Positions 26,266 to 33,978 of a stretch of DNA of 64,000 bases are shown here, in pieces. The stretch is from Blattabacterium sp. (Mastotermes darwiniensis) str. MADAR (GTDB taxonomy: Bacteria; Bacteroidota; Bacteroidia; Flavobacteriales; Blattabacteriaceae). The translations under genes and the position numbers were made by a program. Position 1 is the stretch's first letter. Each line of letters starts with the position of its first letter. The stretch is from contig NC_016146.1 of the NCBI RefSeq assembly GCF_000233435.1, positions 35,701 to 99,700 of the forward strand. The letters are read 5' to 3'. The notes under the pieces are model-generated. The model was not told the DNA's origin. It saw only the letters and a program-made list of their open reading frames with translations, and did no database searches.

Positions 26266-27216
26266 ATGAAAAATTTTTTTAGTGTAGAAGATGTCGTAAA
26301 CGTGTATGACCTCATTAAAGAAGCCATAACTATTAAGAAAAATCCATATGGATTTCAACATATTGGAAAAAATAAAACAATTGGATTGGTTTTTTTTAAT
26401 CCTAGTTTACGTACAAGGATTAGTTGCCAGAAAGCAGCTTATAACTTAGGATGCAATATTTGGGTATTAGACCTTCATCGAGATTCATGGAAAATAGAAA
26501 TGGAGGATGGAAATGTGATGAAAGATACTCAAGAACATATCAAGGAAGCCATTTCTGTAATGAGTTTGTATTGTGATATTCTTGCAGTAAGAACTTTCCC
26601 TCATCTTATAGACAGAGATTATGATTATAACGAGATACTTTTTAAGAAAGTATTGAACTATTCTAAAGTTCCAGTAGTAAACCTGGAAAGTGCTACATTG
26701 CATCCTTTGCAGTCTTTAGCGGACGTAATGACTATTGCCGAATTTAGACCTTTTTTTAAAAGTAAGGTTGTGTTAAGTTGGGTACCTCATACAAAACCAT
26801 TACCACATTCTGTAGCCAATTCCTTTTCTCAATGGATATCCAAAATCGAAGAAATAGATTTTACCATTACTTGTCCAGAACAGTATGATTTGTATGAAAA
26901 ATTTTCTGATGGAGTTTCTATCACATATAAACAAAATGAAGCATTTTTAAATGCAGATTTTATTTATGCGAAAAATTGGAGTAGTTATATGAATTATGGA
27001 AAAATACTTTGTCATAGTTATGATTGGATGATTACCGAAAAAAAGATGAAAAAAACCAATGAAGCTAAATTTATGCACTGTTTACCTGTAAGGAGAAATA
27101 TTGTGGTGGAAGATTCGGTTTTGGATAGTCCATATTCTATCGTTTTGCAACAAGCAGAAAATAGAATTTATGCTACTCAAATAATTTTTTTGAAGATTTT
27201 ACAATCTTTGTCATGA
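26266..27216 (+). CDS. argF': N-acetylornithine/N-succinylornithine carbamoyltransferase
   Basis: Transfers a carbamoyl group to an acylated ornithine in arginine biosynthesis; 316 residues. The carbamoyl-phosphate motif is FFNPSLRTR (about residues 43-51) and the C-terminal signature is MHCLPVRRN. HIKEAISVMSLYCDILAVR and HPLQSLADVMTI mark the acylornithine subgroup used by Bacteroidetes rather than ordinary ornithine carbamoyltransferase. As I recall the literature, acetyl versus succinyl preference turns on one residue just before this EH motif (Glu in the acetyl enzyme, Pro in the succinyl enzyme). Here it is Gln89, so the substrate cannot be assigned. It overlaps argB by 4 bases. Confidence 0.92.
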   Translation: MKNFFSVEDVVNVYDLIKEAITIKKNPYGFQHIGKNKTIGLVFFNPSLRTRISCQKAAYNLGCNIWVLDLHRDSWKIEMEDGNVMKDTQEHIKEAISVMSLYCDILAVRTFPHLIDRDYDYNEILFKKVLNYSKVPVVNLESATLHPLQSLADVMTIAEFRPFFKSKVVLSWVPHTKPLPHSVANSFSQWISKIEEIDFTITCPEQYDLYEKFSDGVSITYKQNEAFLNADFIYAKNWSSYMNYGKILCHSYDWMITEKKMKKTNEAKFMHCLPVRRNIVVEDSVLDSPYSIVLQQAENRIYATQIIFLKILQSLS

Positions 27217-28004
27217 AAATTCATATAGTAAAAATTGGAGGAAATTTAATTATAGAAAAAAAACTTCTTCTTTCTTCTTTAGAATCTTTTTTACTACTAC
27301 CAGGTAATAAAATATTGATTCATGGAGGAGGGAGTAAGGCCAATATACTTTCTGAGAAAATGGGTCTTATTCCAAAATTTATACAAGGAAGAAGAATTAC
27401 GGATAAAGAAACACTTGATCTATTGGTTATGACTTATGCAGGGATGATAAACAAAAATATTGTTGCCCTATTACAATCTTATGATTGTAATGCTTTGGGA
27501 TTGTGCGGAGCGGATGGAAATTGTCTAAAATCATTTTTTCGTTTAAAAACCAACAATATTGATTATGGATATGTAGGGGATATAACCAGTAAAAGTGTTA
27601 ATACGTATTTTATAAAATCCCTTTTAAAAAAAAATATTGTTCCTGTATTATGCCCTATTACTCATAATGGGAAAGGTGATCTTTTAAACACTAATGCAGA
27701 TACTATAGCTGCATACATAGCCATATCTTTAACTAAGGATTGTAATGATGAAAATGAAATAGAGTTACATTTTTGTTTTGATAAAAAAGGAGTATTACGA
27801 GATTTACATGATGCGGAATCTTATTTTCAAAGAATAGATTTTCGTTTATTTCAACGAATAAAAAATAATCATACTATTAAAAATGGTATGATTCCAAAAT
27901 TGGAAAATGCTTTTCTTGCATTAAGAAATGGAGTATCTAAGGTTAGTATCGGTAACCCTTTGTATTTAAATGAGGAGAATAATAAGACTATTTTATGTCT
28001 TTAG
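27213..28004 (+). CDS. argB: Acetylglutamate kinase (or succinylglutamate kinase)
   Basis: Phosphorylates the acylated glutamate in the second step of arginine synthesis; 263 residues. The amino acid kinase fold is marked by VKIGGNLI at the N-terminus, IHGGGSKAN for nucleotide binding, and NTNADTIAAYIA for the acyl-glutamate site. It starts inside the argF' stop and overlaps argE by 10 bases, so the three form one tightly coupled operon. argA/J, argC, argD, argG and argH are not in the window. Confidence 0.94.
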   Translation: MKIHIVKIGGNLIIEKKLLLSSLESFLLLPGNKILIHGGGSKANILSEKMGLIPKFIQGRRITDKETLDLLVMTYAGMINKNIVALLQSYDCNALGLCGADGNCLKSFFRLKTNNIDYGYVGDITSKSVNTYFIKSLLKKNIVPVLCPITHNGKGDLLNTNADTIAAYIAISLTKDCNDENEIELHFCFDKKGVLRDLHDAESYFQRIDFRLFQRIKNNHTIKNGMIPKLENAFLALRNGVSKVSIGNPLYLNEENNKTILCL

Positions 28005-29077
28005 TGAATTTGAATTTCTTAAAGGAAGAAGCTATACAACTTCTTATACAAATAATCAATACGCCATCTATATCCAAAAAAGAAAAAAAGGTTTCTGTTT
28101 TAATAGAGAACTATCTTTCTAAATATGGATTTCATATCCAAAGAAAATACAACAATATATGGACAGAAAGTACTAATTATGCTACTAAAAAAGAAAATAT
28201 TCGTACAATACTATTAAATTCTCATCATGATACAATTAAACCAGGTAAAAATTGGAAAACGGATCCTTTTACTGCAATAAAAAAAGAGGATCAATTAATA
28301 GGATTGGGAAGTAACGATGCGGGAGCTTCTGTTGTTTCACTAATTGCTACTTTTATTTATTTAAGTAGTTTCTCTGTATTGCCTTATAGATTGGTACTTT
28401 CTATTACTGCAGAAGAGGAAATTTCTGGTTCATTAGGCGTACAATCTATTTTACCTGAATTGGGATTTGTCGACTTAGGAATAATAGGAGAACCAACAAA
28501 AATGCAAGTAGCCATAGCTGAAAAAGGATTGATTGTATTAGATTGCATTGCTAAAGGAAAAACAGGACATTCTGCAAAAAATACAGGGATTAACGCTATA
28601 TATATTGCCACAAAAGACATAGAATACTTAAGAAATTTTCAGTTTGATAGAAAATCTAAAATTCTCGGACTTCCAACATTAACGGTCACTAAAATAAAAG
28701 GAGGGATCCAACATAATGTTATTCCTGATTTTTGCTCTTTTGTCATTGATATTAGAACTAATGAATTATATTCAAATGAAGAATTAATTGAAATCATACA
28801 AAAAAACATTTGTTCTAAAACGATACCACGTTCTTCTCATTTAAATTATTCTTTCCTAGATAAAAATCATCCTATAGTATTGAAATCTAAATCAATAGGA
28901 ATAAAAACTTATGGGTCTACTACTCTATCTGACCAAAGTCTTATGCCTTTTCCAACCATTAAGATGGGTGTAGGAGATAGCAAACGTTCTCATACGCCTA
29001 ATGAGTATGTTCTTATTTCAGAAATTATAGATGGAATAGATATTTACATTCGTCTGTTAAAAGACTTTCAATTTTAA
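27995..29077 (+). CDS. argE: Acylornithine deacylase, M20 family
   Basis: Zinc-dependent M20 amidohydrolase of 360 residues. By context it removes the acyl group from acetyl- or succinyl-citrulline (the order of steps when an acylornithine carbamoyltransferase is used) or from acylornithine. Metal ligands are visible: LNSHHDTIKPG (His, Asp), GSNDAGASVV (Asp), the Glu pair in AEEEISGSLG, and the final His in KRSHTPNEYV. The dimerisation domain lies in the middle (about 170-270). Adjacent M20 specificities (DapE, ArgE) look alike, so the name rests on the operon. Confidence 0.9.
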   Translation: MSLVNLNFLKEEAIQLLIQIINTPSISKKEKKVSVLIENYLSKYGFHIQRKYNNIWTESTNYATKKENIRTILLNSHHDTIKPGKNWKTDPFTAIKKEDQLIGLGSNDAGASVVSLIATFIYLSSFSVLPYRLVLSITAEEEISGSLGVQSILPELGFVDLGIIGEPTKMQVAIAEKGLIVLDCIAKGKTGHSAKNTGINAIYIATKDIEYLRNFQFDRKSKILGLPTLTVTKIKGGIQHNVIPDFCSFVIDIRTNELYSNEELIEIIQKNICSKTIPRSSHLNYSFLDKNHPIVLKSKSIGIKTYGSTTLSDQSLMPFPTIKMGVGDSKRSHTPNEYVLISEIIDGIDIYIRLLKDFQF

Positions 29078-29120
29078 AACAAAAAAGGTAAATTTGTTCT
29101 TTGATTTAAACGGAATAAAT

Positions 29121-29447
29121 ATGATACAAGAAATAAACGATGATAACTTTGAAAAAATGGTTATGGAATCGGATGTTCCTGTTTTAGTGGATTTTTGGGC
29201 TCCATGGTGTTCTCCATGTAGAACTTTGTCTGCTGTATTAAAAGATATATTCACCGAATATAAAGAAAAAGCTTTGGTGGTAAAGTTAAATGTAGATAAA
29301 AATCCAAAAACATCTTCCAAATATGGAATACGCAGCATTCCTACCATGTTTTTTTTTAAAAATGGAGAAAAAAAAGATATGCATATTGGAGTAGCATCTA
29401 AAGAGGAGATAAGAAAAAAATTAGATCCTTTAATAAGCAGTCAATGA
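29121..29447 (+). CDS. trxA: Thioredoxin
   Basis: Small cytoplasmic disulfide reductase, 108 residues from the ATG at 29121; an upstream in-frame TTG at 29094 would add nine residues with no family match. The active site reads WAPWCSPC (Cys30, Cys33), so the usual Gly between the cysteines is Ser. The cis-Pro loop GIRSIPTMFFF and the C-terminal helix are present. A likely client is the peroxiredoxin encoded near 56.5 kb. Thioredoxin reductase is not in the window. Confidence 0.94.
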   Translation: MIQEINDDNFEKMVMESDVPVLVDFWAPWCSPCRTLSAVLKDIFTEYKEKALVVKLNVDKNPKTSSKYGIRSIPTMFFFKNGEKKDMHIGVASKEEIRKKLDPLISSQ

Positions 29448-29464
29448 ATAATGAAATGAGGATG

Positions 29465-29538
29465 GGTCTGGTAGTTCAGTTGGTTAGAATACATGCCTGT
29501 CACGCATGAGGTCGCGGGTTCGAGTCCCGTCCAGACCG
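29465..29538 (+). tRNA. tRNA-Asp (anticodon GTC)
   Basis: Complete cloverleaf of 74 bases. The acceptor stem is GGTCTGG pairing with CCAGACC, with discriminator G at 29538. The anticodon stem CATGC/GCATG encloses loop CTGTCAC, anticodon GTC. The T arm contains GGTTCGAGTCC. The CCA end is not encoded. Confidence 0.97.
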
Positions 29539-29551
29539 CAAAAATTTTACA

Positions 29552-30202
29552 TCATTTTTTCCGTATTGAATCATATTTTATTTTATATTTTATGAGATTT
29601 TCTATAGAAATAATTTTTACATTAAATTTTTTAGCTATTTGAATTAATTGTGGAAGACGCGCCATAGATCCGTTTTTATTAAGAATTTCTACCAATACTC
29701 CTCCAGGCGTACATCCGGCCATTTTAGTTATATCAATGGCAGCTTCTGTGTGTCCTGGTCTTTCTAGTACACCTCCTTTTCTTGCTCTAAGGGGGAATAT
29801 ATGACCTGGTTTGTTAAAGGATTTTGGATTTTCTTCATGGACTAGTGCTAGGATGGTCTTTGCTCTATCTGAAACAGATATTCCTGTGCTAACGCCATAT
29901 CCACGGACATCTACAGATACTGTAAAAGCAGTTTTTCTAGGATCTGTGTTATTTTTTACCATCATTTTAAGTTCCAATTGATCACATCTTTCCTCTGTTA
30001 AGGAAACACAAACCAACCCTCTCCCATGAGTGATCATAAAATTTACAATTTTAGGGGTTACTTTTTCTGCTGCAACAATAAAATCTCCTTCATTTTCACG
30101 ATTTTGATCATCCACCACAATGATCAATTTTCCATTTTGGATATCCTGTAATGCTTCTTCAATACAATTTAGATTACACCAATTTTTATCATAAAAAACC
30201 AT
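29552..30202 (-). CDS. ribB: 3,4-dihydroxy-2-butanone 4-phosphate synthase, RibA half missing
   Basis: Makes the four-carbon precursor of riboflavin from ribulose 5-phosphate. About 216 residues from the ATG at 30202; the frame extends to 30235 but would then overlap the permease gene. Signatures: DDQNRENEGDFIVAAE, THGRGLVCV and RPGHTEAAIDITKMAG. In many Bacteroidetes this domain is fused to GTP cyclohydrolase II (RibBA, roughly 370-400 residues). Here the protein ends just after the DHBP synthase domain (IENLIKYKIKYDS), and the next 13 bases lead to tRNA-Asp, so no RibA half remains here. The substrate could come from the rpe-linked pentose pathway. Confidence 0.93.
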   Translation of the reverse strand: MVFYDKNWCNLNCIEEALQDIQNGKLIIVVDDQNRENEGDFIVAAEKVTPKIVNFMITHGRGLVCVSLTEERCDQLELKMMVKNNTDPRKTAFTVSVDVRGYGVSTGISVSDRAKTILALVHEENPKSFNKPGHIFPLRARKGGVLERPGHTEAAIDITKMAGCTPGGVLVEILNKNGSMARLPQLIQIAKKFNVKIISIENLIKYKIKYDSIRKK

Positions 30203-30215
30203 AATAATGAATCCT

Positions 30216-31478
30216 CTATTTTTGATAAAAATCATCCATAACTGTTTTATAAGTCATCCATATACTTATTGGAAAAAAAGTAAAGTTTGGAATCCAAGCA
30301 CTTATCCATGGACATAATAAGTCAGCTTTTTTTCCTTGATTTTGAGCAATGGTAAGTAAAGTATGATAAATGATGAATATAGTTAGTGCCATAATAGTTG
30401 TAACCCCAATTCCTCCTTTTCGTACAATAGATCCTATTGAGGCTCCCATAAGGAACATTATAATGCATGTTACTGGGAATGTAAATTTATTTTGCAATTC
30501 TAGTTGATACTTAGCTAAATATTTTTTCCTTTCATTCATAATTTTTTGTTGAAGCTTATCTTTTGAATTCTTTCTTTTTGTAAGAAAATTATAATTCAAT
30601 TGATTGGTTACTTTTTTTAAAGAATTTATTTTTTCGATTAATTTTTTTGTATTAAAAGTTTGATAATAATCATCCTCTAAATTTTTTATTTTTTTTTCTG
30701 GAATTTTAAAATATTGAATTAGAGTATCAAATTGTACTATTTGATAGGAATAGGATGGTTTTTTTTGATAATATTGGTTATCACTATAAAAATATCCATT
30801 AATTAATTTTAATCTAAAAGATCCATCTTCTGCTGCTATCAAAATACCCTTTTTAGCAATAATAGTATTGATTGATAAATTTTTTCCATAAAAAAAAATG
30901 AAAATATTTTCCAGATGGTTTTTATCTATTCCATATTTTTTTTCTATTTTCATGAAAAAATCTGGAAAGAGGTTTACAAAAATTCCTTCTTTTAACTTTA
31001 AAGATGGATGAGATATTGAAATTTGATATCCTAATTCTTTGGTTTTTTTTTTGGCTTTTGGAATTGCATAATCCGAAAATAAATACAAACCTAAGGCTAG
31101 GAGTAATGTTAGACCTAAAATAGGGATCATAATACGAAAAAGGGAAATTCCAGAAGATTTAATAGCGATAAGTTCTTGTTTTTCTGAAATTTCTCCATAA
31201 GTAATGATGGAACTCCACAATATCGAAATAGGCACTACTAATGGAATAATCGTAATTACAAAATAAAATAAAAATCTTATGAGGATGAAGATATGAATGT
31301 TTTTCCCTGTTAATTCGTCAGTTTTACTCCAAAAAAATTGAACTAGAGATACAAAAATTACCGAAAAAAAAGTGAATAAAAAAGGAACTATAAATAAACG
31401 AATCATATATAGATCCAATTTTTTTAGTTTTATCATTGCTCTACCTTTTTTTAAAGATAAGAAAAGTATTTTACTCAT
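30216..31478 (-). CDS. LptF/LptG-type permease (YjgP/YjgQ family)
   Basis: Inner-membrane subunit of the lipopolysaccharide export machine, 420 residues. Three N-terminal spans (about residues 25-55, 65-90, 110-130) are followed by a long periplasmic jelly-roll region (about 135-300) and three C-terminal spans ending at the C-terminus. KQELIAIKSSGISLFRIM is the family's coupling-helix signature for contact with the LptB ATPase. F and G types cannot be told apart by eye. The start at 31478 overlaps ftsK by 4 bases; the ATG at 31436 (MIKLKKLDLYMI) is an alternative closer to the first span. Confidence 0.86.
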   Translation of the reverse strand: MSKILFLSLKKGRAMIKLKKLDLYMIRLFIVPFLFTFFSVIFVSLVQFFWSKTDELTGKNIHIFILIRFLFYFVITIIPLVVPISILWSSIITYGEISEKQELIAIKSSGISLFRIMIPILGLTLLLALGLYLFSDYAIPKAKKKTKELGYQISISHPSLKLKEGIFVNLFPDFFMKIEKKYGIDKNHLENIFIFFYGKNLSINTIIAKKGILIAAEDGSFRLKLINGYFYSDNQYYQKKPSYSYQIVQFDTLIQYFKIPEKKIKNLEDDYYQTFNTKKLIEKINSLKKVTNQLNYNFLTKRKNSKDKLQQKIMNERKKYLAKYQLELQNKFTFPVTCIIMFLMGASIGSIVRKGGIGVTTIMALTIFIIYHTLLTIAQNQGKKADLLCPWISAWIPNFTFFPISIWMTYKTVMDDFYQK

Positions 31479-33280
31479 TTTTCATCCGGATACGGTAAAA
31501 AGAAGTATTCATTGTTTTTATTTTCTCCATAAAAATCAACTATTTTTTGAATATCTGATAGGTCTATAAAAGGACCTTGTAACCGTATTAACTCATTTTT
31601 ATTGGAAAATAAAAGGTCTCCTCTTCCAATTAATTGTTCCGCTCCTGTACAGTCTAGAATAGTTCTAGAATCTATTTTAGAACTAACTCTAAATGCAATT
31701 CTTTCTGTAAAATTAGATTTAATTAATCCAGTAATCACATCAACCGATGGTCGTTGTGTAGCAATGATCAAATGAATTCCTACAGCACGGGATAACTGTG
31801 CTAAGCGGGTAATATATATTTCTATTTTTTTTTTTTGGAAAGATAGACTTAAATCTGAAAATTCATCAATAATTAGGATAATGTAAGGCAAATGATATTT
31901 TTTGTATTTTCCATTGTATTCTTTAATATTTCTAACCATAGATTTTTCTAAAAGATCGTATCGTTTATCCATCTCTTTGCATAAAGCATTTAAGATTTTT
32001 TTTACTTCATGTATGTTTGTAATGATAGGGTCTATGGAATTAGGCAACATAGCAAAATAAGATTTAGAAATTTTTTTGTAGACAGATAATTCTACTTTTT
32101 TTGGATCAATCAAAATAAATTTTAAATCTTCTGGATTTTTTTTACATAACAAGAATACAATCACAGCATTTAACCATACGGATTTTCCTTGTCCGGTTGA
32201 TCCTGCTATAAGTAAATGAGGCATTTTTGCTAGATCTACAATAAAAATTTCATTAAATACGGTTTGTCCTAAGAAAATGGGAAGTTCCATATTATGACTT
32301 TTATTTAAACTCTCTTCCGAGTAAAGAATGTTTCTCATATATACGGTAGAACGTTGATTATTTGGAACTTCTATTCCTACGGATCCTTTTCCAGGTATAG
32401 GCGCTATAATTCTTATCCCTAAAGAATATAAATTTAAAGCCATTTCATTTTCCAAGTTTTTTATTTTTGAAATACGAACACCTACCTTAGGAAATATTTC
32501 GTACAAAGTTATATTAGGTCCTATAGTGTACTTTATTTTATCTATTCCTATGTTATAATGGTTAAGTATTTGAATAATTTTATTTTTATTCTTTTCTACT
32601 AAATTTTTTTCATTTTTATAGATTATAATACTGGTACTACTTTCTTTATTGGAAAAAAAAGGATGATTTTCCATAGAAAATTTCTTTTTTTCATGATGAA
32701 AAAAATTTTTTTTTGAACGTTTGAATAGAAAATCCCTATTTTCGTTTAAAGTTTGTTTTCTAATATTTTTTTTTTTTATACGTAACATGATATAAAGAAT
32801 AAAGATACTAGTAACTAGTATTCCTAGTCCTACTTTTCCAAATAAACCAATCAAAAAAATACCGATTTCAAAACCAAAAATTCCACTTAATATTCCATTT
32901 TTAGGAAAAAAAAGATAAAATGTTATTGGAAACCATAGGCTAAAAAATAAAAATTTATGCATTATAGATTGATAAATTTTCAGTATAAGTTTTCCTACAA
33001 AAAAAATTCTTAATCCTATCAATAACAATAATAAAGGAAAAAAAAAGGCACTAATTCCTATTCCACAGTAAATCAAATAGTGAGAAATAGTTGCTCCAAT
33101 TTTTCCAAGTAAATTTTCTACCACTATTCCTTCATCAAGAAATTTTCCTATTTGACTTTGATCATTCTTCCAATGGAAAAGGAAAGAAAAAAAGCTTAAG
33201 AATAAAAAGATGCTGTTTCCTAGTAAAAAAAAACCAAAAATAGTTTCAATAATATTTTTTTTATGAAAATTTTTGTACAT
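31475..33280 (-). CDS. ftsK: DNA translocase FtsK lacking the gamma domain
   Basis: Septal DNA pump, 601 residues. The N-terminal region (residues 1-170) has four or five membrane spans. A very short basic linker (about 170-215) joins it to the alpha/beta motor with Walker A STGQGKSV near residue 361-368, Walker B ILIIDEFSD, and IIATQRPSVDVITG. The protein stops about 15 residues after the GPFIDLSDIQKIVDFYG motif. In other FtsK proteins a linker and the DNA-reading gamma winged helix follow this motif. Directional loading on chromosome polarity sequences and contact with Xer recombinase may therefore be absent. An in-frame A12 tract (31825-31836) is present. Confidence 0.93.
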   Translation of the reverse strand: MYKNFHKKNIIETIFGFFLLGNSIFLFLSFFSFLFHWKNDQSQIGKFLDEGIVVENLLGKIGATISHYLIYCGIGISAFFFPLLLLLIGLRIFFVGKLILKIYQSIMHKFLFFSLWFPITFYLFFPKNGILSGIFGFEIGIFLIGLFGKVGLGILVTSIFILYIMLRIKKKNIRKQTLNENRDFLFKRSKKNFFHHEKKKFSMENHPFFSNKESSTSIIIYKNEKNLVEKNKNKIIQILNHYNIGIDKIKYTIGPNITLYEIFPKVGVRISKIKNLENEMALNLYSLGIRIIAPIPGKGSVGIEVPNNQRSTVYMRNILYSEESLNKSHNMELPIFLGQTVFNEIFIVDLAKMPHLLIAGSTGQGKSVWLNAVIVFLLCKKNPEDLKFILIDPKKVELSVYKKISKSYFAMLPNSIDPIITNIHEVKKILNALCKEMDKRYDLLEKSMVRNIKEYNGKYKKYHLPYIILIIDEFSDLSLSFQKKKIEIYITRLAQLSRAVGIHLIIATQRPSVDVITGLIKSNFTERIAFRVSSKIDSRTILDCTGAEQLIGRGDLLFSNKNELIRLQGPFIDLSDIQKIVDFYGENKNNEYFFLPYPDEK

Positions 33281-33391
33281 CCAATGTTTTTTTTACATAA
33301 CTCAATGTTTATTCTATGCAAAATAGGGTATTTTTGATAATTTGTTCAGATAAACTAGATGAAAAATAGGTATTTTTTATTTTTGTTTGGT

Positions 33392-33975
33392 ATGAAAATA
33401 GGACTTTATTTTGGATCATTCAACCCCATTCATTTAGGACATGTTATTCTTGCTAATCATATAGTAGAATTTTTAGATATAGATCATATTTGGTTCGTGG
33501 TTTCTCCACAAAATCCACTAAAAAAAAAACGAATCTTTTAGATTATGTTCATAGAATGAAAATGGTACGTATAGCCATTTCGAATTATGAAAAAATGAGT
33601 GTTTTGGATATAGAATCTGGATATTATCCTTCTTATACCATTCATACACTTGATGCAATAGAGAAAAAATATCCTAAAGAAAAATTTACTCTCATTCTTG
33701 GAATAGATTCTTTCTATTCCATGAACAAATGGAAAGATTATAAAATTATTTTGAATAAATATGATGTTTTTGTATATCCTCGTATTGGTTTTTGTTCTAA
33801 TCATTTTTTTATTCCTATTCGACATAATAAAATATTGTTTTTGAAAGCCCCAATTATTGAAATATCTTCTTCTTTCATTCGAAGTTCCATTCAAAATGGA
33901 AAAAATATGAAACCTTTACTTCAACCGGAAGTTTGGGATTATATGAACAAACATAAGTTCTATAGAAAAAAATAA
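33392..33975 (+). pseudogene. nadD: Nicotinate-nucleotide adenylyltransferase, frameshifted at an A10 tract, possibly rescued by slippage
   Basis: NadD joins nicotinate mononucleotide to AMP in NAD synthesis and is normally essential. The first 49 codons from the ATG at 33392 encode the start of the enzyme with the nucleotide-binding [10 protein letters not shown] motif, then hit TAG at 33539 after the A10 tract 33520-33529. The rest, from [12 protein letters not shown] through GIDSFYSMNKWKDY to ISSSFIRSSI, is intact in the -1 frame up to 33975. One extra A restores a 194-residue protein of normal length, and both sides look conserved. Either this is a recent break, a sequencing slip, or a gene kept alive by transcriptional slippage. 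It is convergent with the polA remnant 3 bases away. Confidence 0.85.
33520..33529 (+). repeat. A10 homopolymer at the nadD frame change
   Basis: Ten consecutive A bases between CCACT and CGAATC. Frame 0 continues to TAG at 33539; the -1 frame continues the NadD protein. Eleven A bases would join the frames. Confidence 0.95.
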
Positions 33976-33978
33976 AAT

